From positions 1,178,001 to 1,242,000 of the forward strand of contig OZ245783.1 in NCBI GenBank assembly GCA_965227875.1: 64,000 nt of DNA, written 5' to 3'. Under the pieces are notes generated by a model. The model saw only the letters and a program-made list of their open reading frames with translations, made no database searches and was not told the DNA's origin. The position numbers were made by a program, and so were the translations under genes. This document shows positions 27,873-36,880 of the stretch, piece by piece (the first letter of the stretch is position 1; each line of letters starts with the position of its first letter). Origin of the DNA: G965227875 sp965227875 (GTDB taxonomy: Bacteria > Pseudomonadota > Alphaproteobacteria > Rhizobiales > JAJFHC01).

Positions 27873-28877
27873 ATGGAAAAACTCAAGGTTGCGGTGCTGG
27901 GCATGGGATGGTGGTCCGACGTTCTGTCGGACGGGATCGGACGTGGCGACACGATCGAGATCGTTTCCTGCTTCACGCGATCGCCCGACAAGCGGGCCGC
28001 CTTTGCCGAGAAATACGGGTGCGAGGCCGCGGAGAGCTACCAGGAAATTCTGGACGACCCGCGTATCGAGGCGGTCATCAACACCACGCCCAACAACGTG
28101 CATCTCGAAACGACGCGCGAAGCCGCGGCTGCCGGGAAACATGTTTTTCTCGACAAGCCGATTGCCAATACCGTCGGCGAAGGCATGGAAATCGCCAGGG
28201 TCTGCCGCGAAGCCGGCGTTGTGCTTTCCCTCGGTTATCAGCGCCGCCGCCAGGCCCAGTTCCGCTGGATCAAGGAAAAGATAGACGAAGGCAGTTTTGG
28301 CAAACTGGTCCAGGCCGAAGCCAACATAAGCCGCGATCGGCTCGGAAAGATCGATCTCACGTCCTGGCGCTATCAGGCCTCAGGCATGCCGGGCGGCGTG
28401 ATGCTGCAGATCGGCATCCATTATGTCGACGTCCTGGAATATCTCATGGGCCCCGTCGTGCGGGTGATGGGCCGATCCAACCAGCTCGTTCTGCCCGGCG
28501 ACAATCCGGACGTCGCGAACCTCATACTCGAACACGAGTGCGGGGCGATCTCCAACCTGACCGCGAGCTACGCGTCGGCGTCCGAGTATTACATGATGAA
28601 TATCTACGGCAAGGAGATGAGCGCCTATTACGACCTGTTCTCCGGCCTGCGCTACCTGAAGCGCCACGAGGATATCCCCCATGCCGTGTCGCTGGACAAG
28701 GTGGACGACATCCGGGCCGAACTGGACGAATTCGCGCACTGCATCCGCACCGGACAGCCACCCGAAACCGGCGGTGAATGGGCCTCGCACAACCTCGCCG
28801 TGATCAAGGCGGGCGTGAAGTCCGCCCAGGAGGGCCGGCTGGTCGAGGTGTCCGAGATCATCGAAAGCGGCGAGTGA
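27873..28877 (+). CDS. Gfo/Idh/MocA family oxidoreductase
   Basis: NAD(P)-dependent dehydrogenase of 334 aa. N-terminal Rossmann fold (KVAVLGMGWWSDVL), cofactor/substrate-site motif DKPIANT (usual EKP) near residue 95, and the catalytic-region GIHYVDVLEYLMG near residue 182. Members act on sugars, inositols and other cyclic alcohols. The neighbouring IolD-like ThDP enzyme is also from an inositol-type family, which supports a cyclic polyol or dione intermediate. Confidence 0.85.
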   Translation: MEKLKVAVLGMGWWSDVLSDGIGRGDTIEIVSCFTRSPDKRAAFAEKYGCEAAESYQEILDDPRIEAVINTTPNNVHLETTREAAAAGKHVFLDKPIANTVGEGMEIARVCREAGVVLSLGYQRRRQAQFRWIKEKIDEGSFGKLVQAEANISRDRLGKIDLTSWRYQASGMPGGVMLQIGIHYVDVLEYLMGPVVRVMGRSNQLVLPGDNPDVANLILEHECGAISNLTASYASASEYYMMNIYGKEMSAYYDLFSGLRYLKRHEDIPHAVSLDKVDDIRAELDEFAHCIRTGQPPETGGEWASHNLAVIKAGVKSAQEGRLVEVSEIIESGE

Positions 28878-28912
28878 CGGAACGATTGGATGACGCGCGG
28901 AGCAGCCTTTCG

Positions 28913-29713
28913 ATGAAGAGAATCGATATCGGAGCGATCAGTCTCAACGTATGCGACGAGGGCAGCGGGCCTGCCTTCGTGTTCATTCCCGGCCTCGTCG
29001 GACTTTACGACGCATGGCGATACCAGATCGAACACTTCTCCAAGCGGTTCCGGTGCGTCACGTTCGACCATCGCGGCGCCGGCGGCAGCGACAAGCCCGC
29101 CGAACCCGGCTCCTATTCCACGGCCATCCTTGCACGCGACACGATCGCGCTTCTCGACCGCCTCGGCATCGACGACGCGCATGTCGTCGGGACGTCCACG
29201 GGAGGATGCGTTCTCCAGAACCTCGCCCTCGATTATCCCGACCGCGTGAACGCCTGCATCTTCAACAACACCTGGGTGACCGCCGACGAATTCGTACGGC
29301 GCGTCCAGACGACACGCAAACGCATCGCCCTGCACTACGGGCCCGAGGAATATGTTCGCGTCTCGTCCATGTTCACCAGCGGCGCGCTTCAGTTTCGCAA
29401 CAATCTGGACAAGGTCATGGAACTGGAAAACCGTGCCATCGAGACGGTCGCGCCGGTCGAGGTCCTGTCCCAGCGCATCGACATGACGCTCGCGCATGAT
29501 CGCGAAGCCGAACTGAAGACCATCGCGAAACCGGCCCTTGTCATCGGCACGGTCGATGACGCGACGGTGCCGTACTACTTCACCGACGATCTCCACCAGG
29601 CAATTCCGGGCGCACGCAAGGCCGTGTTCGAGGAAGGCGGCCATTACTCCTATCGCCGCCATCCGCAACGGTGGAACCGGATCGTCGACGAGTTTCTCGA
29701 TACCGTTTCGTAA
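28913..29713 (+). CDS. Alpha/beta-fold hydrolase
   Basis: 266-aa hydrolase. Oxyanion HxG-like region FIPGLVG, nucleophile elbow GTSTGG (Ser), acid in IGTVDDATVPY and catalytic His in EGGHYSYRRHP complete a triad. Resembles enol-lactone and C-C bond hydrolases of aromatic degradation. The ATG at 28913 has a GGAG site; a GTG at 28874 overlapping the previous stop (GTGA) is an alternative start. Likely acts on a ring-opened intermediate of the same island. Confidence 0.82.
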   Translation: MKRIDIGAISLNVCDEGSGPAFVFIPGLVGLYDAWRYQIEHFSKRFRCVTFDHRGAGGSDKPAEPGSYSTAILARDTIALLDRLGIDDAHVVGTSTGGCVLQNLALDYPDRVNACIFNNTWVTADEFVRRVQTTRKRIALHYGPEEYVRVSSMFTSGALQFRNNLDKVMELENRAIETVAPVEVLSQRIDMTLAHDREAELKTIAKPALVIGTVDDATVPYYFTDDLHQAIPGARKAVFEEGGHYSYRRHPQRWNRIVDEFLDTVS

Positions 29714-29755
29714 GGCTTCCAGAAGCAGACATCTCAAGAACCCAAGGTCACAGAA

Positions 29756-31651
29756 ATGAACAAGAGCACCCCGGAATCCGCCAGATCCGCCCAGATGCGA
29801 AGCAACGCAAAAGCCATAGCGAAGGCAGGCGGTCTGGCCGAGGCCATGGAAGCCGGCCAGTTGCCGAACCCGCTCGCGACGACATTGTCCGAGGCCCTGG
29901 TGCTCGGCCTGCTGCGGCAGGGCGTTTCGAAATACCTCGCGATCTTCGGCCACGGCTCCACCGATCTCGGTGAGGTCCTGCGCGTCTACGAGGAAGAAGG
30001 CGTGTGCCGGACTTGGAACTTCCGCAACGAGGTCGAGATGGCGCATGCGGCGACGGCACTGTCCTGGCAGTACGGAGAGGTTCCCGCCGTCGTCACGTCC
30101 ATCGGCCCCGGCGCACTGCAGGCCATGGCGGGGTCGCTGGCCGCGGCGTCGAACGGTGTCGGCGTCTATCATCTCTACGGGGACGAGACCACGGGCGGCG
30201 AAGGCTACAACATGCAGCAGGTGCCGAAGGAAGAGCAGGGATTGTTCGGCCAGATCACCGCGCGGATGGGACAGTCCTACACGCTTCACACGCCCTCCGG
30301 GCTGCGGGAATGCCTGCGGCGCGGCGCCATGTGCGTCAACCACCCCTACAAGGCCGGTCCGTTCTACGTAATGCTGCCCCTGAACACCCAGCCCGAAGAG
30401 GTCGAGATCAACCTCGAAACGCTTCCCGACCGGCCTCACTTCGCTCCGGCCGCGCCGGCCAACGCGTCCGCCTTCTCGCCTGCCCTCGATCTCATCTCTC
30501 GGTACGAACGCATCGTGATCAAGGCCGGCGGCGGAACGCGCGGGCACGACGACGCGGTCCGGCGGCTGGCGGAGACATTTGGCGCGGCGGTCGCGCTGTC
30601 CCCCGGGTCGACGGGCGTCCTCCCCGACGATCATCCCCAGAACATGCATGTCGGCGGTTCGAAAGGCTCGATCTCGGGCAACCACGCCATGGAAAACGCC
30701 GAACTCCTGATCGCGATCGGCACCCGGGGCGTCTGCCAGGCCGATTGCTCCGGCATCGGATATCCCAACGCCCGCGCCGTCATAAACATCAACGGCGACC
30801 TGCACGACCTCATGCACTATGCGAATACGGTCGGCCTCGCCGGCGATATCACGGCGGTGATCGACCGTCTGCTCGCCGAAGCCGATGCCGCCGGCATGTC
30901 GAAACCTCCGGCATCCGCATGGCTTTCGTCCTGCGCCCAGCAGAAAGAGGCCTGGTCCCAGTTCAAGGCCGAGCGTTACGCCGCTTCCGCGCTGCCCGAC
31001 GACGCCTGGGGCAGGCCCGTGCTGACGCAGCCGGCGGCCATCAAGCAGGTCGCGGACTTCGCCAAGAACGTCTCGGCGGTGAAGTACTTCGATGCGGGCG
31101 ACGTCCAGGCCAACGGGTTCCAGATCGTCGAGGACGACCGGTCGGGCGAGACCTATACCGAGTCAGGCGCGTCCTACATGGGCTTTTCCGTGTCCGCCCT
31201 GCTGGCCGGCGCCATCGCGGACGCGCCGCGCTACGGCATCGCGTTCACCGGCGACGGTTCCTTCATGATGAATCCGCAGGTCCTGATCGACGGTGTCGAG
31301 CACGGCGTCAACGGCATGATCGTGCTGTTCGACAACCGGCGTATGGCCGCGATCACGGGGCTGCAGAAGGCGCAATACGACCACGGCTACCGGACCAACG
31401 ACTCGGTTCCCGTCGACTACGTGGCGCTCGCTGGTGCCGTGGACGGCGTCAAGGCGGTGTACGGCGGCACCTCGCGGGAGGAACTTGCCGCCGCCCTGGA
31501 AACGGCGCATGCCCACAAGGGCCTCTCGCTGGTTCACGTGCCGGTCTATGCCGGTGACGACCCGCTGGGCGGCATGGGCGCCTACGGGTCCTGGAATGTC
31601 GGCAACTGGGTCGATGACGTCCAGTCGCGCTATCTCGAGCAGGCCATCTGA
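29756..31651 (+). CDS. IolD-like thiamine diphosphate enzyme
   Basis: ThDP-dependent enzyme of 631 aa, longer than acetolactate synthases and similar to 3D-(3,5/4)-trihydroxycyclohexane-1,2-dione hydrolase (IolD), including the YLAIFGHGSTDLGEVL segment. The activating Glu is in RNEVEMAHAATAL, and the ThDP/Mg motif is GDGSFMMNPQVLIDG...FDN near the C-terminal third. IolD and the related cyclohexane-1,2-dione hydrolase cleave a C-C bond in a ring dione with water. Lying after MocA and alpha/beta-hydrolase genes, it may open a hydroxylated ring. No other iol genes are present, so inositol breakdown is doubtful. Confidence 0.75.
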   Translation: MNKSTPESARSAQMRSNAKAIAKAGGLAEAMEAGQLPNPLATTLSEALVLGLLRQGVSKYLAIFGHGSTDLGEVLRVYEEEGVCRTWNFRNEVEMAHAATALSWQYGEVPAVVTSIGPGALQAMAGSLAAASNGVGVYHLYGDETTGGEGYNMQQVPKEEQGLFGQITARMGQSYTLHTPSGLRECLRRGAMCVNHPYKAGPFYVMLPLNTQPEEVEINLETLPDRPHFAPAAPANASAFSPALDLISRYERIVIKAGGGTRGHDDAVRRLAETFGAAVALSPGSTGVLPDDHPQNMHVGGSKGSISGNHAMENAELLIAIGTRGVCQADCSGIGYPNARAVININGDLHDLMHYANTVGLAGDITAVIDRLLAEADAAGMSKPPASAWLSSCAQQKEAWSQFKAERYAASALPDDAWGRPVLTQPAAIKQVADFAKNVSAVKYFDAGDVQANGFQIVEDDRSGETYTESGASYMGFSVSALLAGAIADAPRYGIAFTGDGSFMMNPQVLIDGVEHGVNGMIVLFDNRRMAAITGLQKAQYDHGYRTNDSVPVDYVALAGAVDGVKAVYGGTSREELAAALETAHAHKGLSLVHVPVYAGDDPLGGMGAYGSWNVGNWVDDVQSRYLEQAI

Positions 31652-31785
31652 CAGACTTGCGTTCCGCCCGGAACCGGTGCCCAATGAGGCACGGTTCGCG
31701 ACGCGGGACCGGGACGGTGCTTCAGTCGGCACGCGCCTCGCCGGTCCGCGTGGACACCGGGTCCACTCGAGGCGGGGGATATGCC

Positions 31786-32196
31786 ATGGGTTACGACAGG
31801 GAACTGATCTCGAACGGCAACCCGATGGAAGCCGTCGTGGGGTTCAGCCGCGCGGTCCGGGTGGGGCCATACATTTCGATCGGCGGCACCGCCCCGGTCG
31901 GCGAGGACGGCAGGACGGTCGGTGTCGGCGACGTTGCCGCGCAGACTCGCCAGTGCATCGAGATTATCAAGGCTGCGCTCGAACAGGCCGGCTCCGGTCT
32001 TCACGACGTCGTCCGCACCCGGGTGATCCTGACCGACATCGACAACTGGAAAGCGGCGATAGACGTCCGCAAGGAGTATTTCCGGGACGTCCGCCCCGTC
32101 GACACGATCATGGCGGTCGACCGGTTCGTGAACCCCGAATGGCTGGTCGAACTCGAGGCCGACGCCGTCATCGCGGACTGGACGCCCCGGGGCTGA
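31786..32196 (+). CDS. RidA family (YjgF/YER057c/UK114) protein
   Basis: 136-aa Rid protein. Family signatures: SIGGTAPVGEDG, TRQCIEIIKAALEQAGSGLHDVVRTRVILTDI, and the C-terminal VELEADAVIA carrying the usual Glu. The Arg of the enamine-binding site is in VVRTRV. Rid proteins hydrolyse reactive enamines/imines, and some are deaminases in aromatic-amine degradation. As last gene of the island it could deaminate a nitrogenous ring-opening product. The start at 31786 has a GGGGGA ribosome binding site. Confidence 0.85.
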   Translation: MGYDRELISNGNPMEAVVGFSRAVRVGPYISIGGTAPVGEDGRTVGVGDVAAQTRQCIEIIKAALEQAGSGLHDVVRTRVILTDIDNWKAAIDVRKEYFRDVRPVDTIMAVDRFVNPEWLVELEADAVIADWTPRG

Positions 32197-32212
32197 CCGG
32201 GCGAAACACGGA

Positions 32213-33379
32213 TCAGGCGGCGAGGAAACGTCTCATTCGCTCAAGTGCGCGCTCGATGTTTTCCGCCGAGTTGGCATAGGAAAGCCGGATGTAGCCTTCA
32301 CCGAGAATGCCGAAATCCGGTCCGCCGATGGTCGCAACGCCTTCCTTCTCGAGCAGGGCCGAGGCCAGTTCCTTCGCTTTCCACCCGGTCTCTCGGATGT
32401 TCGGAAACGCGTAGAACGCGCCTTTCGGGGTCCGGCAGGTCACCCCGGGCAGTGAATTGAGCCCGTCGACAACCAGCTTCCGCCGTTGGTCGAAAGCCGT
32501 CAGCATCTCGTCCACCGCGTCCTGGGGACCGTCGATCGCGGCGATTCCCGCGAACTGCGCCGGCGCGTTGACGCAGGACCAAGCATTGACCGCGAGCTTT
32601 CGTATCTTGTCGTAGAGGTCGTCGGGCCAGATTGACCACCCCATGCGCCACCCTGTCATCGCCCAGGTCTTGGACCAGCCGTTCAGCAGGATGAGCCGAT
32701 CGCGAATCTCCGGGAAGGTGAGCAGCGAGACATGCTCTTCGCCGTCATAAGTCATCACGTCGTAGATCTCGTCCGACATGATGGCCGCGTCCGGCCACCC
32801 GGCAAGGCCCGCGACGAGCTTCTCGACTTCGCCGCGCGGCGTGACCCCGCCAGTGGGATTGGCGGGCGAGTTGATGATGACCAGCCGTGTGTCGGGGCCG
32901 ATCAGCGACAGGGTCTCGTCCGCGGAAAAGGCGAAACCGTTCTCCTCGCGGATCGGGATGGGGACCGGCTTCGCCCCGGTGAACTCGATCATGGACCGGT
33001 AGATGGGGAACCCCGGATCCGGGTACATGATCTCGGTGCCCGGCTCTCCGAACATCAGGATCGCCGCGAACATGGTCACCTTGCCGCCCGGCATGATCAT
33101 GACGTTTTCGGGCGAGACCTCGACGCCCATGGTCGACAGCGTGCGGCGGACGACCGCCTCGCGTACGGCAGGCAGGCCCGTGGCGGGGGTGTATCCGTGA
33201 TGCCCGTCATGCAGCGCCTTGACCGCCGCATCCACGATATGGCCGGGCGTCTGGAAATCCGGCTGCCCGATGCCGAGATTGATGACGTCCATACCCTGCG
33301 CGGCGAGTTCGCCGGCGCGGGCAAGAACGGCGAAGGCGTTTTCCTCGCCGATACGGTCGAAACCGGAAATCGTGTGCAT
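32213..33379 (-). CDS. Pyridoxal-phosphate aminotransferase, class I/II
   Basis: Fold-type I aminotransferase, 388 aa. Substrate/PLP motifs: INLGIGQPDFQTP at the N-terminus, NSPANPTGG near residue 175, SDEIYDVM near 207 and the PLP-lysine in NGWSKTWAMTGWRMGW near residue 238. Belongs to the aspartate/aromatic aminotransferase group. Convergent with the RidA gene and separate from metF. Substrate not predictable. Confidence 0.85.
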   Translation of the reverse strand: MHTISGFDRIGEENAFAVLARAGELAAQGMDVINLGIGQPDFQTPGHIVDAAVKALHDGHHGYTPATGLPAVREAVVRRTLSTMGVEVSPENVMIMPGGKVTMFAAILMFGEPGTEIMYPDPGFPIYRSMIEFTGAKPVPIPIREENGFAFSADETLSLIGPDTRLVIINSPANPTGGVTPRGEVEKLVAGLAGWPDAAIMSDEIYDVMTYDGEEHVSLLTFPEIRDRLILLNGWSKTWAMTGWRMGWSIWPDDLYDKIRKLAVNAWSCVNAPAQFAGIAAIDGPQDAVDEMLTAFDQRRKLVVDGLNSLPGVTCRTPKGAFYAFPNIRETGWKAKELASALLEKEGVATIGGPDFGILGEGYIRLSYANSAENIERALERMRRFLAA

Positions 33380-33456
33380 GGCAGTCCCCGTTTACGTGAT
33401 CCGGGAACTTATACCGCCCCGGCCCCGTCGGGAGAATGCCGTCATACGGGAAAAGA

Positions 33457-34437
33457 TCAACCCGGAACCGCCAGCAGCGGTCCGGCGGATTGTCCGATGC
33501 GCTCCATCGCGGTCGGGTCGAACGCGTCCTGTCGCTGCGGCTCCCGGCCAAGGCCCAGAAGCCGGCAGATGGACTCCACGAGACTGTGGCGATTGAGCGT
33601 GTAGAAATGAAACTCGTCGATGCCACCGGCCTGCAACGCCTGCACCTGTTCGGCGGCGACAGCGGCGGCCACCATCCCGTGGACCTCCGGGTCGTCCTCG
33701 AGCCCCTCGAAACGCCGGGCCAGTTCCACCGGAATGTCGGCGCCGCACTTGCTGGCGAACGAGGAAACCCGCTTGAAATTCACGATGGGTACGATGCCCG
33801 GCACGATCGGGATATCGATCCCGCGCGCCCGCACCGCGTCGAGATACCTGAAATAGCTGTCGTTCGAGAAGAAGAACTGGGTGATCGCCCGCGTCGCGCC
33901 GTTGTCGACCTTGCGCTTCAGCATGTCGAAATCGGTGTGCAGATCGGGCGACTCCGGATGTTTCTCCGGATAGGCCGACACGGAGATCTCGAATCCGCCA
34001 ATGCGGCTGATGCCGGCCACGAGATCGGCCGCGTTCTCGTAACCCTCGGGATGCGGCCGGTAACGGCCACCGACGCCGCCCGGCGGATCGCCGCGCAGCG
34101 CCACGATATGCCGGACGCCGAGGTCGCGATAGCCGCGGACCACCGCATCGACGTCGTCCCGGCTGGCATCCACGCAGGTCAGGTGTGCCGCCGGGGTCAG
34201 ATGCGTGCGCCGCAGAATGTGTTCGATCACCTTGTGGGTCCGTTCGCGGGTGCTTCCGCCCGCGCCATAGGTCACGGAAACGAATTCCGGCCCAAGGGGC
34301 TCCAGCCGTTCGATGCATTCGTAGAGCGCGTCCGACTTTGCCGGCGTATCCGGCGGAAAGAACTCGAAGGAGACCTTGGGCAGGCCCGTCGAGACCGGCT
34401 GCGTCGATCGGGTACTGGTCAGCGGCGAGTGGATCAT
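33457..34437 (-). CDS. metF: 5,10-Methylenetetrahydrofolate reductase
   Basis: Flavoenzyme making 5-methyl-THF for methionine synthesis, 326 aa TIM barrel. Motifs: SFEFFPPDTPAK at the N-terminus, SVTYGAGGSTRERT, HIVALRGDPPGG near residue 115 and ITQFFFSNDSYFRYLD near 195. The promoter region carries an AT-rich palindrome typical of S-adenosylhomocysteine-type regulation. Monocistronic here. Confidence 0.93.
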   Translation of the reverse strand: MIHSPLTSTRSTQPVSTGLPKVSFEFFPPDTPAKSDALYECIERLEPLGPEFVSVTYGAGGSTRERTHKVIEHILRRTHLTPAAHLTCVDASRDDVDAVVRGYRDLGVRHIVALRGDPPGGVGGRYRPHPEGYENAADLVAGISRIGGFEISVSAYPEKHPESPDLHTDFDMLKRKVDNGATRAITQFFFSNDSYFRYLDAVRARGIDIPIVPGIVPIVNFKRVSSFASKCGADIPVELARRFEGLEDDPEVHGMVAAAVAAEQVQALQAGGIDEFHFYTLNRHSLVESICRLLGLGREPQRQDAFDPTAMERIGQSAGPLLAVPG

Positions 34438-34479
34438 GGAGGCCTCGGGATGATGAATCTAGATCGAATTACAATATAA

Positions 34480-34493
34480 ACATATCTTTATGT
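34480..34493. promoter_or_regulatory. Palindrome upstream of metF, possible SahR-type operator
   Basis: ACATATCTTTATGT (arms ACATA/TATGT) inside an AT-rich stretch 43-56 bases before the metF start. ArsR-family SAH sensors (SahR/SamR) control methionine-cycle genes from AT-rich palindromes in alphaproteobacteria. The match is by general resemblance only. Confidence 0.4.
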
Positions 34494-34643
34494 CAATAAG
34501 TATTTATGGAAGCCCAAAGCGGGTTGATGGTGAGCGAGCGGCTCGTTTACCCCCCGCTAACCATGCGGCAGCCGGCCTAACCGTTCTTAATGATTTGTTT
34601 TTTCCTGCCCGGTTACCACAACCTATAAGGGAGAAACCGCGTC

Positions 34644-36743
34644 ATGAACCAGGTGCTGAACTGCATCACCACCGAGCACGATCCGCTTTTGCTGCTACTT
34701 GCCGCGGCGATCTGTACTTTGGGGTCGATACTGACGATGCGCCTTTTCGCGCGCGTCCGGAATTCGGAGAATGACTGCCGAATCTACTGGATGCTGCTGA
34801 CCGGCCTTCTCTCCGGCGGGACGATCTGGAGCACCCACTTCATCGCCATGCTCGGTTATCAGGGCATCGGGCAGAACTCATACGAGCCTGTGCTTACGGC
34901 TCTTTCGCTTTTTGTCGGTTTCGGTTTTGCCACCGTCGGGCTCTACATCTCCGCGCTCGGACGCAACGACATGCGGATCGAACTCGGCGGCGCGATTCTC
35001 GGTCTGGGCATCGCGGCCATGCACTTCACCGGCATGGCGGCCTATCGCTTCGCGGGCCATTTCGTCTGGGACGGCGACGTCGTCACGGCTTCGATCCTGT
35101 TCGGCGCGGTGTTCGGCGCCGTGGCGACCAACCGTGTGGCCCGCCCCGTCAGCCGTTTCTGCAAGTATGGCGGTGCCCTGGCGCTCGTCCTGGCGACCGT
35201 CAGCATGCACTTCACCGCGATGGGCGCATTGACGCCGGTCCCGGATCCGACCGTCGCCCCGCCTGAGATGTTGATCCCCGACAGCTATCTTGCCATCGTC
35301 GTGGTGCTCATCATCTCCGTCGTCATGGCCGCCGGGGCCGCGGCCTACATGATCGACGTGCACACGAACGCCGAGGCGACCGACCGCTACAAGCAGATGG
35401 CGCTGCATGATCCGATGACGGGGCTTCCCAACCGGACGCACCTTTTCTCCCGCCTCGACAGGGACATCCACGCCCGCAACGAAAGCGCGACGCGAACAGC
35501 GGTTGTCGCGTTCAACCTGAACAATTTCCGGATCGTGAACGACCTGCACGGCCACGCCTATGGCGACGACCTTCTGCGGCACTTCGCCAGCCGGCTGAGC
35601 GAGACGCTCTCGGGCAACGAGTTTCTCGCCCGGGTTGGCGGCGACGAGTTCGTGGTGATCCGGACCGATCTCATCTCCCAGCGTGACGTGAAGACCTATG
35701 CGGCCGAACTCTATGAACGGGCCAAGGCGCAGCTGCCGAAGGACGACAAGGCCGAGACGATAGGACTGCGCGCCGGTCTCTGCCTCTACCCGGACGACGC
35801 GGAGACCGTCGAAGAGCTCGTCAAGGGCGCCGACGTCGCCGCCGGTTGGGCGAAGTATGGCCGTGATGACGGTATCTGCCGTTTCGAGCGGGACATGGAC
35901 ATCGAGAAACGCGAACGCGTGCGGCTGGCGTCCGACCTCCGGCACTCCATCGAGCGCGACGAACTGGAACTGCATTACCAGCGCCAGAACGATACCGAGA
36001 CGCGTGAAATCGTCGGGTTCGAGGTCCTCGTTCGCTGGCGGCACCCCGATCGCGGCATGGTTTCGCCGGCGGAGTTCATACCCATCGCCGAGGAGACGGG
36101 CTTCATCGTCGAACTTGGCGAGTGGGTCCTGAAACAGGCCTGCGCCGAAGCGGCATCCTGGCCCGTGCCCTACCGGATCGCCGTCAACGTGGCGCCCTCC
36201 CAGCTCACCCAGCCCGACCTCGCGGACATGATTCACGAGACACTCGTCGAAACCGGCCTGCCCGCGTCGAGGCTTGAAATCGAAATCACCGAAAGCGGCA
36301 TCATCGCCGACCAGCAGCATGCGCTCCATCTCATGCGGCGCATGAAGCAGTACGGCATCAAGATCGCCATGGACGACTACGGAACCGGCTACTCGTCGCT
36401 GTCGACGCTCAAGAACTACCCGTTCGACAAGATCAAGATCGACCGTGAGTTCGTCGATGCGGTCAACACCGACGAACACAGCGCGGCCATCGTCAAGGCA
36501 ACCATCCTGCTGGGTGCAAGTCTCGACATCCCGGTTCTCGCCGAGGGCGTCGAGACGGAAGAGCAGATGGCGTTCCTGGAGCGTGCTGGATGTTCCCAGG
36601 TCCAGGGATTCTTCTTCGGAAAACCCATGCCGCTCGACGAGTTGCGCAACGTCATCCTCACCGCGGCGGCTGAACAGCACGGCTCGCGCGTATCCGACTT
36701 CTCCCTCGCCCGCGCCAGGTCGAGGGGGTCTGCGGTGGCCTGA
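34644..36743 (+). CDS. MHYT-GGDEF-EAL cyclic-di-GMP signalling protein
   Basis: Membrane protein of 699 aa. The N-terminal MHYT sensor (about residues 10-245, seven helices) shows the repeats STHFIAM, AAMHFTGMAAY and SMHFTAMGAL, thought to bind copper and sense O2, CO or NO. A GGDEF domain (about 260-420) keeps the signature RVGGDEFVVI. A C-terminal EAL domain (about 430-690) has FEVLVRW in place of ExLxR and retains MDDYGTGYSSL and later acidic residues. Both activities may be present. Start at 34644 has a GGGAG site. No metabolic link with neighbours. Confidence 0.9.
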   Translation: MNQVLNCITTEHDPLLLLLAAAICTLGSILTMRLFARVRNSENDCRIYWMLLTGLLSGGTIWSTHFIAMLGYQGIGQNSYEPVLTALSLFVGFGFATVGLYISALGRNDMRIELGGAILGLGIAAMHFTGMAAYRFAGHFVWDGDVVTASILFGAVFGAVATNRVARPVSRFCKYGGALALVLATVSMHFTAMGALTPVPDPTVAPPEMLIPDSYLAIVVVLIISVVMAAGAAAYMIDVHTNAEATDRYKQMALHDPMTGLPNRTHLFSRLDRDIHARNESATRTAVVAFNLNNFRIVNDLHGHAYGDDLLRHFASRLSETLSGNEFLARVGGDEFVVIRTDLISQRDVKTYAAELYERAKAQLPKDDKAETIGLRAGLCLYPDDAETVEELVKGADVAAGWAKYGRDDGICRFERDMDIEKRERVRLASDLRHSIERDELELHYQRQNDTETREIVGFEVLVRWRHPDRGMVSPAEFIPIAEETGFIVELGEWVLKQACAEAASWPVPYRIAVNVAPSQLTQPDLADMIHETLVETGLPASRLEIEITESGIIADQQHALHLMRRMKQYGIKIAMDDYGTGYSSLSTLKNYPFDKIKIDREFVDAVNTDEHSAAIVKATILLGASLDIPVLAEGVETEEQMAFLERAGCSQVQGFFFGKPMPLDELRNVILTAAAEQHGSRVSDFSLARARSRGSAVA

Positions 36744-36850
36744 GGCACGGCTCAAACGCTTCGGCGTCAGCGCACGCCGTTTCTCCCCCGATACCGCATG
36801 ACAGGCCGCCTCTGAATCCTGCTTGACCGGCCGAGGCGATTGCTCATATC

Positions 36851-36870
36851 TTTGTTAGTATACTAACGAA
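36851..36870. promoter_or_regulatory. MarR-type operator A before the pyridine-catabolic operon
   Basis: TTTGTTAGTATACTAACGAA contains a perfect 14-bp palindrome (GTTAGTATACTAAC) ending 10 bases before the first ATG of the operon. It matches 17 of 20 bases with a site beside the marR gene at 45040. The closeness to the start implies a leaderless or very short leader transcript with the operator at the promoter. Confidence 0.75.
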
Positions 36871-36880
36871 ATATGTGCCG

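Noticed and set aside
29756..31651. Inositol catabolic operon (IolD plus MocA-type dehydrogenase)
   Set aside because: No iolB, iolC, iolE or iolA present, and the genes follow a Mo hydroxylase and a carboxylate transporter.
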